Assembly (NCBI RefSeq): GCF_040640215.1
Contig: NZ_JBFABG010000004.1
Location: 372,001 to 436,000 of the forward strand
DNA from: Actinosynnema sp040640215
GTDB taxonomy: Bacteria > Actinomycetota > Actinomycetes > Mycobacteriales > Pseudonocardiaceae
Reading direction: 5' to 3'
DNA length: 64,000 nt
The notes under the pieces were generated by a model, which did not search any database, was not told where the DNA came from, and worked only from the letters and a program-made list of their open reading frames with translations. Positions 8,448-16,680 of this stretch are shown piece by piece. Every line of letters starts with the position of its first letter. Within the stretch, counting starts at the first letter, position 1. The position numbers and the translations under genes are program-made.

Positions 8448-10796
8448 TCACGCCGCCGCGGTCACCGCCGTGGACTCCAGCGCCAGGTCCAGCACCTCGC
8501 GCACGTCGCGCACCAGGTGCACGGTCAGCGCGTCGAGCACCGCCTCCGGCACGTCGTCCAGGTCGGGCTCGTTGCGCTGCGGCAGCAGCACGGTCGTGAT
8601 GCCCGCCCGGTGCGCGGCCAGCAGCTTCTGCTTCACCCCGCCGATCGGCAGCACCCGCCCGGTCAGCGACACCTCGCCGGTCATCGCCACGTCCGCCCGC
8701 ACCGGCCGGCCGGACAGCAGCGACGCCAGCGCCGTCGTCATCGTCACGCCCGCCGACGGCCCGTCCTTGGGCACCGCGCCCGCCGGCACGTGGATGTGCA
8801 CGCCCCGGTCGGCCAGCGCCGCCGCCCGGCTGTCGTGCGACCGCAGGTAGGACAACGCGATCTGGGCCGACTCCTTCATCACCTCGCCGAGCTGGCCGGT
8901 GAGCGTGACGCCCGCCGACCCGGTGCCGTGCGAGGCCAGCGACGCCTCCACGAACAGCACGTCACCGCCCGCCCCGGTCACCGCCAGCCCGGTCGCCACG
9001 CCCGGCACCGCCGTCCGCTCCGCCGACTCCGGCGTGAACTTCGGCGAGCCCAGGTAGCCGCGCAGGTCGGGCACGTCCACCGCCACCGGCAACGCGGCCT
9101 CGTCGAGCGCGACCCGCGCGGTCACCTTGCGCAGCACGCGCGCCAGCGACCGCTCCAACTGCCGGACGCCGGCCTCCCGGGTGTACTCGCCGGCCAGCTT
9201 GCGCAACGCGTCCTCGGTCACCGCCACGTCGGCACCGGTCAGGCCGGCCCGCTCGACCTGGCGCGGCAGCAGGTGCTCGCGGGCGATGGTGACCTTCTCG
9301 TCCTCGGTGTAGCCGTCGAGCCGGACGAGTTCCATGCGGTCCAGCAGCGGGCCGGGGATCGACTCCAGGACGTTCGCCGTGGCCAGGAACACCACGTCGG
9401 ACAGGTCCAGCTCGACCTCCAGGTAGTGGTCCCGGAAGGTGTGGTTCTGCGCCGGGTCGAGGACCTCCAGCAGCGCCGCCGTGGGGTCGCCCCGGTAGTC
9501 CGCGCCGACCTTGTCGATCTCGTCCAGCAGCACCACGGGGTTCATCGAGCCCGCCTCGGCGACCGCCCGCACGATCCGGCCGGGCAGCGCGCCGACGTAC
9601 GTGCGCCGGTGGCCCCGGATCTCGGCCTCGTCCCGCACCCCGCCCAGCGCGACCCGGACGAACTCCCGTCCCATGGCCCGCGCGACCGACTCGCCCAGCG
9701 AGGTCTTGCCGACCCCGGGCGGCCCCACCAGCGCGAGCACCGCGCCGGACCGCCGCCCGCCGACCACGCCCATGCCCCGGTCGGCCCGCCGGCGGCGCAC
9801 CGCGAGGTACTCGGTGATCCGCTCCTTCACGTCGTCCAGGCCCGCGTGGTCGGCGTCCAGCACCGCCCGCGCGCCCGCGATGTCGTAGGAGTCCTCGGTC
9901 CGGGAGTTCCACGGCAGTTCCAGGACGGTGTCCAGCCAGGTCCGGATCCACCCGGTCTCGGGTGACTGGTCGGAGGTCCGCTCCAGCTTGTCCACCTCGG
10001 CGAGCGCCGACTTGCGCACGTGCTCGGGCAGGTCCGCGCCCTCGACCCGGGCCCGGTAGTCCTGCTCCTCGGTGGCGGGCTTGCCGTCGAGCTCGGCGAG
10101 CTCCTTGCGGATCGCGGAGAGCTGCTGGCGCAGCAGGAACTCGCGCTGCTGCTTCTCGACGCCTTCCTTGACGTCCTTGCGGATGGTCTCGGCCACGTCC
10201 AGCTCGGTGAGGTGCTCGCGCCCCCACTCCAGCAGCTTCGCCAGCCGCTCGGCGACGTCGCCGGTCTCCAGCAGCCACACCTTGCGCGCGTCGCTCAGGT
10301 AGGAGGCGTAACCGGCGAAGTCGGCGAGCGCGGACGGCTCGTCCACCGGCGGCACCGAGTCGACCACCTGCCACGCGCCGCGCTGCTGGAGGATGGTGGT
10401 GACCAGGGCCCGGTACTCGCGGGCCAGTTCGCGCGTCCGGTCGTCCGCGGGCGACTCGTCCGCGACCACGGCCTCCACCCACAGCGCCGCGCCGGGCCCG
10501 GTGGTGCCGGTCCCGATCCGGACCCGCTCGGTGCCCCGCACGACCGCCGCCCGCTCACCCCCGGACAGCCGCCCGACCTGCTCGATCACCGCCAACGTGC
10601 CGGCCTTGGCGTATTTGCCGTCCAGGCGTGGCACGAGCAGCACGCGGGCTTCGCCCTCACCCGCCGAAGCGGCTTCGACGGCGGCGCGCGCCTCGGTGGT
10701 GGCGTCCGAGCCGGTGAGCCGGATCGGCACGACCATGCCGGGGAGCACGACCACGTCGTCCAGCGGCAGAACCGGCAGCACCAGGGTCTCACCCAT
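8448..10796 (-). CDS. lon: ATP-dependent Lon protease (endopeptidase La)
   Basis: This 782-residue cytoplasmic AAA+ protease degrades misfolded and selected regulatory proteins. In order it has an N-terminal LON substrate domain (about 1-190), a coiled-coil-like helical segment, an AAA+ module with Walker A GPPGVGKTS (358-366) and Walker B VVLLDEIDK (421-429), and the protease domain. That domain carries the Ser-Lys dyad: Ser681 in KDGPSAGVTM and Lys724 in GGVKQKLLAAHR. Length and motifs are normal. The ATG at 10796 has TTTGGAGG nine bases upstream. A HAIR-like inverted repeat lies at 10811-10831, predicting HspR heat-shock control. Confidence 0.97.
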   Translation of the reverse strand: MGETLVLPVLPLDDVVVLPGMVVPIRLTGSDATTEARAAVEAASAGEGEARVLLVPRLDGKYAKAGTLAVIEQVGRLSGGERAAVVRGTERVRIGTGTTGPGAALWVEAVVADESPADDRTRELAREYRALVTTILQQRGAWQVVDSVPPVDEPSALADFAGYASYLSDARKVWLLETGDVAERLAKLLEWGREHLTELDVAETIRKDVKEGVEKQQREFLLRQQLSAIRKELAELDGKPATEEQDYRARVEGADLPEHVRKSALAEVDKLERTSDQSPETGWIRTWLDTVLELPWNSRTEDSYDIAGARAVLDADHAGLDDVKERITEYLAVRRRRADRGMGVVGGRRSGAVLALVGPPGVGKTSLGESVARAMGREFVRVALGGVRDEAEIRGHRRTYVGALPGRIVRAVAEAGSMNPVVLLDEIDKVGADYRGDPTAALLEVLDPAQNHTFRDHYLEVELDLSDVVFLATANVLESIPGPLLDRMELVRLDGYTEDEKVTIAREHLLPRQVERAGLTGADVAVTEDALRKLAGEYTREAGVRQLERSLARVLRKVTARVALDEAALPVAVDVPDLRGYLGSPKFTPESAERTAVPGVATGLAVTGAGGDVLFVEASLASHGTGSAGVTLTGQLGEVMKESAQIALSYLRSHDSRAAALADRGVHIHVPAGAVPKDGPSAGVTMTTALASLLSGRPVRADVAMTGEVSLTGRVLPIGGVKQKLLAAHRAGITTVLLPQRNEPDLDDVPEAVLDALTVHLVRDVREVLDLALESTAVTAAA

Positions 10797-10810
10797 GACG
10801 ATCCTCCAAA

Positions 10811-10831
10811 GTTGAGTCTGTACGGCTCAAC
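10811..10831 (-). promoter_or_regulatory. HAIR-like HspR operator upstream of lon
   Basis: GTTGAGT-N7-GCTCAAC is an inverted repeat only one base short of perfect. It closely resembles the HAIR consensus CTTGAGT-N7-ACTCAAG bound by the heat-shock repressor HspR, known to control lon in Streptomyces. It lies 14 bases upstream of the lon start codon, so binding would overlap the ribosome site and probably the promoter. Confidence 0.75.
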
Positions 10832-10900
10832 CAACGTGAGCTCGGGATTGTTTCCCCCGGACGTTCGCTCTGAGCGATTGGCCCGGCTACGTTCGAAGGA

Positions 10901-11623
10901 GTGCCGGAACAGTCGATCTACCGCGACAACGCCGAGCTCTACGCGGCCTTCTGCGAGAACAACGCCCCCAACTCCCAGTACGACCGGCCGGCGATCCTGC
11001 GCCTGGCCGGCGACGTCACCGGGAAGCGCGTCCTGGAACTCGGGTGCGCCGCCGGGGTGCTCACCGGACAACTGGTCGACCGGGGAGCCGAGGTGGTCGC
11101 CCTGGACCGCGAACCCCGCCTGGTCGACATCGCCCGACGCCGGCTGGACACCCGCGCCCGCGTGGAGGTCGCCGACCTGGAGCAGCCGCTGACCCTCGTG
11201 CCGACCGCCGGCGTCGACCTGGTGACCGCCTCGCTGGTGCTGCACTACATCGAGGACTGGGCTCCCCTGCTCGCCGAGCCGCACCGGTGCCTGGTGCCCG
11301 GCGGGGCCCTGGTCCTCTCCGTCCACCACCCCGTCACCGGGTGGGCGCTGTCCGACCAGACCGACTACCACCGCGTCGAAGTGGTCCGCGAGACCTGGGA
11401 CTGGGCCGGGCGGCAGGTGACCGCCGAGCTCTACCGCCGCCCGCTGTCGGAGATCTTCGGGCCGCTGCGGCGGGCGGGGTTCTCGATCGACGTCGTGGAC
11501 GAGCCGCGCCCGCAGGAGGGCCCGGACGCCTCACCGGGCCTGTTCGAGGTGCTCAACACCAAGCCGGTCTTCCTGTTCGTCCGGGCGCGGCGGACCGACG
11601 AGCGCCCCACCGCCGTGCGGTGA
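10901..11623 (+). CDS. Class I SAM-dependent methyltransferase
   Basis: This 240-residue Rossmann-fold methyltransferase has motif I VLELGCAAGVLTGQLVDRG (SAM binding), motif II Asp in VVALDREPRLV, and a post-I acidic loop ARVEVADLEQPL. The LTASLVLHYIEDW-type motif IV and VPGGALVLSVHHP follow. It matches the Methyltransf_11/25 class. The substrate is not predictable. The GTG start is closely preceded by GAAGGA. It is divergent from lon (104 bp between starts) and followed by the STAND gene 95 bp downstream on the same strand. Confidence 0.85.
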   Translation: MPEQSIYRDNAELYAAFCENNAPNSQYDRPAILRLAGDVTGKRVLELGCAAGVLTGQLVDRGAEVVALDREPRLVDIARRRLDTRARVEVADLEQPLTLVPTAGVDLVTASLVLHYIEDWAPLLAEPHRCLVPGGALVLSVHHPVTGWALSDQTDYHRVEVVRETWDWAGRQVTAELYRRPLSEIFGPLRRAGFSIDVVDEPRPQEGPDASPGLFEVLNTKPVFLFVRARRTDERPTAVR

Positions 11624-11718
11624 AGGTCGTGGGCTTTCGCTCACCGCTGGTGCCGGCGTTGCCGCGTTCGGGTGCTGCTCACCGCTCGTGCTGCGCGTGA
11701 CAGCCGGGCACCGGCACG

Positions 11719-14409
11719 ATGCACGGCGTGACAGGACACCCCCGTCAGGCCCCGGTGACGGCCGCTTCCGGGTCGGCGGTGCACCGGACGATCGTGGTCG
11801 TCGACGTCGAGGGCTTCGGCGACCGGCAGCGGACCCTGCCGCACCAACTGGGCACCCGCGCGGGCCTGTACCGGGTGGTCGAACGCGCGCTGCGCGCGGC
11901 CGGGGTGCGGTTGCGCGACTGCCACCACGAGGACCGGGGCGACGGCCTGGTCGTCCTCGTCCCGCCCGAGGTGCCCAAGACGCCGCTGGTCGAGGTGCTG
12001 CCCTGGGCGCTGGTGGCGGCGCTGCGGGAGCACAACGCCGCCGGACCGCCCGAGCAGCGGTTCCGGCTGCGGCTCGCCGTGCACGCGGGCGAGGTCGCCT
12101 TCGACCACCACGGCGTGACCTCGACCTCGCTGACCACCGCGTTCCGGCTGGTCGACGCCGCGCCGCTCAAGCAGGCGCTCGCGGACTCCCCCGGCACGCT
12201 CGCCCTCCTCGTGTCCCGGTGGGTCTTCGACGAGGTGGTCCGCCACTCGGCGGTGCTCGACCCGGCCACCTTCCGGCCGGTGGCGGTGCGGGTGAAGGAG
12301 GTCCGGGACACCGCCTGGGTCGCCCTGCCCGACCACCCCTACCCGCGCACCCCGGCGGTGCTGGACCGCCCGACGACCGACGCGGGGACGATCCCGCGCC
12401 AACTGCCCGCCGCGCCCGCGCCGTTCATCGGTCGGCGGGACGAGGCGGACCGGATCGACCGGGCCCTGGACACCGGCGGGGCCGCCACGGTGCTCATCTC
12501 CGCGATCGGCGGGGCCGGCGGGATCGGCAAGACCTGGCTGGCGCTGCACTGGGCGCACCGGCACGCGGAGCGGTTCCCCGACGGCCAGTTGTTCGTCGAC
12601 CTGTGCGGCTTCTCGCCCACCGGTGAGCCGATGCCGTCGACGGAGGCGCTGCGCGGGTTCCTCGACGGCCTGGGCGTCGACCCCGGCCGCGTGCCGGCGG
12701 ACCTGCACTCCCAGGCCGCGCTCTACCGCAGCCTGGTCGCCGGCAAGCGGGTGCTGGTCGTGCTGGACAACGCCGCGACCGTCGAGCAGGTCGCGCCGCT
12801 GCTGCCCGGCGACGCCGGGTGCGCGGTGGTGGTGACCAGCCGCCGCCGCTTCGACAGCCTGGTGACCGCCCACGACGCCCAGTACGTCGACCTCGGCGTG
12901 CTGGGCGGCACCGAGGCCCACCGGCTGCTCAGCACGAGGCTCACCACCACCCGGATCGACTCCGAACCCGAGGCCGTCGACCACCTGCTCGACGTCTGCG
13001 GCGGATTCCCCCTGGCCCTGGCCATCATCGCCGCCCGCGCCCGCACCCGCCCCGACCTCCCGCTGGCCGCGCTGTCCGCCGAGCTCCGCGACGAGGCCAC
13101 CCGCCTGGACGCCCTGGACAGCGAGGACCCGGCCGCCAGCCTGCCCACCGTGCTGTCCTGGTCGCTGCGCGGCCTCCCGCCGCCACAACGGGAGGTGTTC
13201 GCGCTCCTGGGGATCGCACCCGGCCCCGACATCGGCGTCGACGCCGCCGCGAGCCTCGTGGACCGGCCCGCGGCGGACACCCAGCAGGCGCTGCGCCGCC
13301 TCGCCCAGGCGTCGCTGCTGATCGAGGACACCCCGGGCCGGTGGCGGATGCACGACCTGATCCGGCGCTACGCCGCCCAGCGGGCGGCCCACGAGCTGAC
13401 CGAGGCCGAGCGCGGGGCCGCGTTGCGCCGCACCGTCGACTTCTACCTGCGCGAGGGCGCGACGGCCGTGCTCCAGTTGCACCCGTTGGCCCACTACGCG
13501 GTGATGCCGATCTTCGTACGGCCATCCGCCGCGCCCGCCGCGCCCTCGCCGGCCACGACGCGCCAGGCGGTGGACTGGTTCCGGAGCGAGTACCGGAACC
13601 TGGCCGCCGCCGGGCAGGTGGCGCTGGAACGGGGCTGGCACAAGCACGTCTGGCAACTGGCGTGGTCCATGCAGGGCATACGAATCCTGCTGGGGCGCTT
13701 CGCCGAGAACGTGGCCGTGTGGCGGACGGTCCTCACGATCGCCGACCGCCTTCCCGGGACGGGTGTGACGCCGTGGACGCACGGGTGCCTCGGGGCGGCC
13801 CTGACCTGGAACGGGGAGAACGCCGAGGCCGAGCACCACCTGACGCTCGCCCTGGAGGCCGCGATCCGCCTGGGCGACGTCCAGAACGAGGCGCACGCCC
13901 ACTTCCTGCTGGCCTGGACGCTCGAACAGGCGGGCGACGACGAGCGCGTGTGGGAACACGCCACGCGTTGCCGGCAGTTGAGCCGGGAAGCGGGTCTGGC
14001 ACAGGGCGAGGCCTACGCCCTGCACTGCCTGGGCCGCTGCCACCTGCGGGCGGGCGATCACGACGAGGCGTCCGCGTGTTTCGCGCTCGCCGTAGAGCTG
14101 CACCGCGCGCAAGACGACCGGTTCGGCGAGGCCGAGATGCTGGACAGCCTGGGCCGGTGCACCCGGCTCGCGGGCCGGCCCGGCGCGGTGGAGCACCACC
14201 GCCGGGCGCTGGAACTGCACCGGGCCCACGGCTTCACCCGCTCGGAGGCGGACTGCCTGGACCACCTCGGGCACGCCCACCTGGCCGACGGCGATCACGA
14301 CCAGGCCCGCCAGGTGTGGCGGGAAGCCCTGGACCGGTACCGGGAGCAGAGGCGCGACGACGACGCCGACCGCGTGCGGCAACAACTCCAGGAGCTCGAC
14401 GGCGGCTGA
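11719..14409 (+). CDS. STAND NTPase: cyclase-like domain, NB-ARC and TPR repeats
   Basis: The protein has 896 residues in three parts. Residues about 22-205 resemble a class III nucleotide cyclase: RTIVVVDVEGFGDRQR at the metal-Asp position, EDRGDGLVVLVP as the GDG turn, and LRLAVHAGEVAFDH with FRLVDAAPLK. They lack an obvious second metal Asp and transition-state residues, so they may be inactive. Residues about 235-500 are NB-ARC: Walker A GGAGGIGKTW (264-273), Walker B RVLVVLD (344-350), VVTSRRR sensor, and GGFPLAL (428-434). From about 590 to the end there are TPR-like helical repeats. Such proteins are signal-sensing switches in regulation or phage defence; no effector domain other than the cyclase-like one is visible. 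Confidence 0.8.
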   Translation: MHGVTGHPRQAPVTAASGSAVHRTIVVVDVEGFGDRQRTLPHQLGTRAGLYRVVERALRAAGVRLRDCHHEDRGDGLVVLVPPEVPKTPLVEVLPWALVAALREHNAAGPPEQRFRLRLAVHAGEVAFDHHGVTSTSLTTAFRLVDAAPLKQALADSPGTLALLVSRWVFDEVVRHSAVLDPATFRPVAVRVKEVRDTAWVALPDHPYPRTPAVLDRPTTDAGTIPRQLPAAPAPFIGRRDEADRIDRALDTGGAATVLISAIGGAGGIGKTWLALHWAHRHAERFPDGQLFVDLCGFSPTGEPMPSTEALRGFLDGLGVDPGRVPADLHSQAALYRSLVAGKRVLVVLDNAATVEQVAPLLPGDAGCAVVVTSRRRFDSLVTAHDAQYVDLGVLGGTEAHRLLSTRLTTTRIDSEPEAVDHLLDVCGGFPLALAIIAARARTRPDLPLAALSAELRDEATRLDALDSEDPAASLPTVLSWSLRGLPPPQREVFALLGIAPGPDIGVDAAASLVDRPAADTQQALRRLAQASLLIEDTPGRWRMHDLIRRYAAQRAAHELTEAERGAALRRTVDFYLREGATAVLQLHPLAHYAVMPIFVRPSAAPAAPSPATTRQAVDWFRSEYRNLAAAGQVALERGWHKHVWQLAWSMQGIRILLGRFAENVAVWRTVLTIADRLPGTGVTPWTHGCLGAALTWNGENAEAEHHLTLALEAAIRLGDVQNEAHAHFLLAWTLEQAGDDERVWEHATRCRQLSREAGLAQGEAYALHCLGRCHLRAGDHDEASACFALAVELHRAQDDRFGEAEMLDSLGRCTRLAGRPGAVEHHRRALELHRAHGFTRSEADCLDHLGHAHLADGDHDQARQVWREALDRYREQRRDDDADRVRQQLQELDGG

Positions 14410-14728
14410 GAATTTCCCGATGCGCACCACCGTGATCACCGCCGTGATCACCGCCTCCGAGTACGAGGTCGTCACCGCAGTCTCGACAACGGCAAACCGC
14501 CAACCGACCAAACTCCACGAATTCCACCCCGGCCCTGTCGACCACGTCCGCACCGACGCCCGTTTCCCGGGGTGCTGCGGAAAGTCGGGAAAACACGCCG
14601 ATCCCCCACCGAGCCGATCGCGTCGGCGGAACACCGCCGCCTGGCAGACTCGGCGACCGCCCATTCAGAGGTTGTGCCCGGTTTGTCCCCCGGGAACGAT
14701 CACGCGGGTCGGCAACCGGAGGGAAGAC
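14410..14728. other. Intergenic region with a tandem GTGATCACCGCC repeat
   Basis: This 319-base gap between the STAND gene and a methyltransferase gene has no convincing ORF. At 14432-14455 the 12-mer GTGATCACCGCC is tandemly duplicated; each unit contains the palindrome GTGATCAC, so it could bind a dimeric regulator. The downstream half is AT-poorer and ends in GGAGGGAA, the ribosome site of the next gene. Confidence 0.6.
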
Positions 14729-15529
14729 ATGGAGCAGGCAAGCTGGGTCCCGTCCTCGGTAGACCTGGACCGCCCGAGCGCAGCTCGCATGTACGACTAC
14801 TACCTGGGCGGCTCGCACAACTTCGCGGTCGACCGCGAAGCCGCGCAGTCCGTCGAGCAGATCTTCCCCGGCATGGCGGGAGCCGCACGGGCCAACCGCT
14901 CGTTCCTGCGCAGAGCGGTCCGCTACCTGCTGGCCCAGGGCATCGACCAGTTCCTGGACCTGGGTTCGGGCATCCCGACGGTCGGCAACGTCCACGAAAT
15001 CGCCCAGCAGTCCACCGCGAACGCGAAAGTCGTCTACGTCGACGTGGAACCGGTCGCCGTCGCCCACAGCACGGCACTGCTGGCGGACAACCCGGACGCC
15101 ACCGCGATCCAAGCCGACGTGCGCGACCCGGATTCGGTGCTGGACAACGACAAAGTCCGGGCGATGCTCGACTTCACCCGCCCGATCGGCCTGCTGATGG
15201 TGGCGGTGCTGCACTTCGTGCCGGACGCGGACAACCCGGAAAAAGCCGTGGCCCGCTACCGCGCGGCCCTGCCGAGAGGCAGCTACCTGGCCATTTCCCA
15301 CGGCAGCCTGGAAGGCATCCACGCGGACGGCCTGGGCGATTCGGAACGGATCAAAGCCATCTACCGCCGAACGGACAGCCCCCTGGCTTTCCGCTCACGC
15401 GAGGAAGTAGCCGCCTTCTTCACCGATCTGGACGTGGTCCCCCCGGGCGTGGTCCCCCTGTCGGAGTGGCACGCAGACTCAGCCGACGCCTACATCAGCG
15501 CCTACGTAGGCGTAGGCCGCAAACCCTGA
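14729..15529 (+). CDS. SAV2177/DUF574-family SAM-dependent methyltransferase
   Basis: This 266-residue protein belongs to the actinomycete-expanded PF04672 family. It begins SVDLDRPSAARMYDYYLGGS and NFAVDREAAQ, and has the SAM motif QFLDLGSGIPTVGNVHEIAQ. The acidic-loop residues lie in VVYVDVEPVAVAHS, and MVAVLHFVPD serves as motif IV. Functions of the family are largely unknown, although many copies occur in each genome. The ATG at 14729 (MEQASW) is set by GGAGGGAA 8 bases upstream. It forms its own unit downstream of the STAND gene. Confidence 0.88.
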   Translation: MEQASWVPSSVDLDRPSAARMYDYYLGGSHNFAVDREAAQSVEQIFPGMAGAARANRSFLRRAVRYLLAQGIDQFLDLGSGIPTVGNVHEIAQQSTANAKVVYVDVEPVAVAHSTALLADNPDATAIQADVRDPDSVLDNDKVRAMLDFTRPIGLLMVAVLHFVPDADNPEKAVARYRAALPRGSYLAISHGSLEGIHADGLGDSERIKAIYRRTDSPLAFRSREEVAAFFTDLDVVPPGVVPLSEWHADSADAYISAYVGVGRKP

Positions 15530-15566
15530 AACCACACCCCGGGCACCCATACCCAACTCCGGCGAG

Positions 15567-15854
15567 TCACGTTCTCCCCGGATGGGACAAAGTGCTTTGG
15601 CTGCGCAGCGTCGTTCGGTGGTGCTTGATGCTGCCGGGTTGCGTCAGGCGGGGCGATCCTGCGCTCGACGTCGTGGCCGAGCCCCTGGGGGTCGGCCGGA
15701 GTGTGCCCGTGATGAACTCTCCTCCTGGCCGGATTTCACCGGTCCTGACTCGTTTCACCGTCGATCGGTCGAGTCCCATCGCCTTGGCGATCGCGAAGTC
15801 CGATCGGAGGCCCGCCGGGAGTGCCGCCCTGGTGACCCTGTTCGCGTCGAACAT
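15567..15854 (-). pseudogene. Truncated small helix-turn-helix regulator
   Basis: On the minus strand the frame opening at ATG 15854 reads MFDANRVTRAALPAGLRSDF and then AIAKAMGLDRSTVKRVRTGE with IRPGGEFITGTL. This looks like the first 50 residues of small Cro/XRE-like actinobacterial DNA-binding proteins, which normally continue with a short helix and an FDDLF-type ending. Here similarity stops after about residue 55 and the remaining 40 residues look random. I read it as a remnant damaged at its 3' end. It is divergent from the HAD gene (31 bp between starts). A real but divergent small protein is possible. Confidence 0.45.
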
Positions 15855-15885
15855 GACCCTGAAACCGGGTGACAGACTGGGGATC

Positions 15886-16584
15886 ATGATCACGCCTCGG
15901 GTGCTCGTGCTCTGGGACATCGACCACACACTTCTGCAATCACGCGGAATGGGACGCGAGATGTACGAGCGTGCGTTGCCTCTCGTGTTCGGTCGGCCGT
16001 TCGCGGAACTCGCCGAGGTGAGCGGGCGGACGGAGTTGGACATCATCGCGGAAACCCTCGTTCTCCACGGGATCGAGCCCACCACCGAGCACGTGGACCG
16101 ATTGGCCCGCGCGTTGACCGCGAGTTACGAGGCGGGTCGCGAGGAACTGGCCGAGCGAGGACGAGTGCTGCCGGGGGCGCGGGAAGCACTGACCTCGCTG
16201 GCCGAAGAACCGGCTGTGCGGCAAGGCGTGCTGACCGGCAACCTCCGCGCCGTGGCGCGCGTGAAGTTGCGGGTGTTCGCCTTGGACCAGTACGTGGACC
16301 TCGAATGCAGCGCCTACGGCGATGATCACCGGGACAGGGCGGAATTGGTCGACATCGCGCGAGCGCGGGCCGCTGAACGCGTCGGAGCCGAGTTCACCGG
16401 ACTCCGCACCGTGCTGATCGGTGACACGCCGCGAGACGTCGAGGCGGCCCGAGCGGCGGGCGCGCGGGTGATCGCGGTCGCCGGCGGGCAGAGCGACCTG
16501 GACGAACTGCGGAAAGCCGGAGCCGACGACGTGTTGGCAGATCTGCGCGACCTGCCGACCGTCAGGCGACTACTGCTCGCCTGA
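15886..16584 (+). CDS. HAD-superfamily hydrolase, phosphoglycolate phosphatase-like
   Basis: The protein has 232 residues. HAD motif I is VLWDIDHTLL (nucleophile and acid Asp pair, residues about 9-11), motif II is GVLTGNLRAVARVKL, and motifs III-IV are the Lys region and TVLIGDTPRDVEAARAAGARVIAV. A four-helix cap sits between motifs I and II. The family includes haloacid dehalogenases and phosphoglycolate phosphatases; a phosphatase role is likely but the substrate is open. ATG 15886 has GGGG four bases before it; an in-frame ATG at 15853 would add 11 residues without similarity. It is convergent with the MFS gene. Confidence 0.85.
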   Translation: MITPRVLVLWDIDHTLLQSRGMGREMYERALPLVFGRPFAELAEVSGRTELDIIAETLVLHGIEPTTEHVDRLARALTASYEAGREELAERGRVLPGAREALTSLAEEPAVRQGVLTGNLRAVARVKLRVFALDQYVDLECSAYGDDHRDRAELVDIARARAAERVGAEFTGLRTVLIGDTPRDVEAARAAGARVIAVAGGQSDLDELRKAGADDVLADLRDLPTVRRLLLA

Positions 16585-16680
16585 CCTCCACACCATGCCG
16601 AGAAATGTCCGCCCGCTGCGTCGAGCAGTCGAGGTCACGAATGACCCTGCATCTCCGAAAGCCACCCCGACCGCACGCCC

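Noticed and set aside
11641..14664. A 1007-codon open frame on the minus strand opposite the STAND gene
   Set aside because: It mirrors the codon bias of the plus-strand gene, has no family pattern and would erase a protein with clear NB-ARC motifs.
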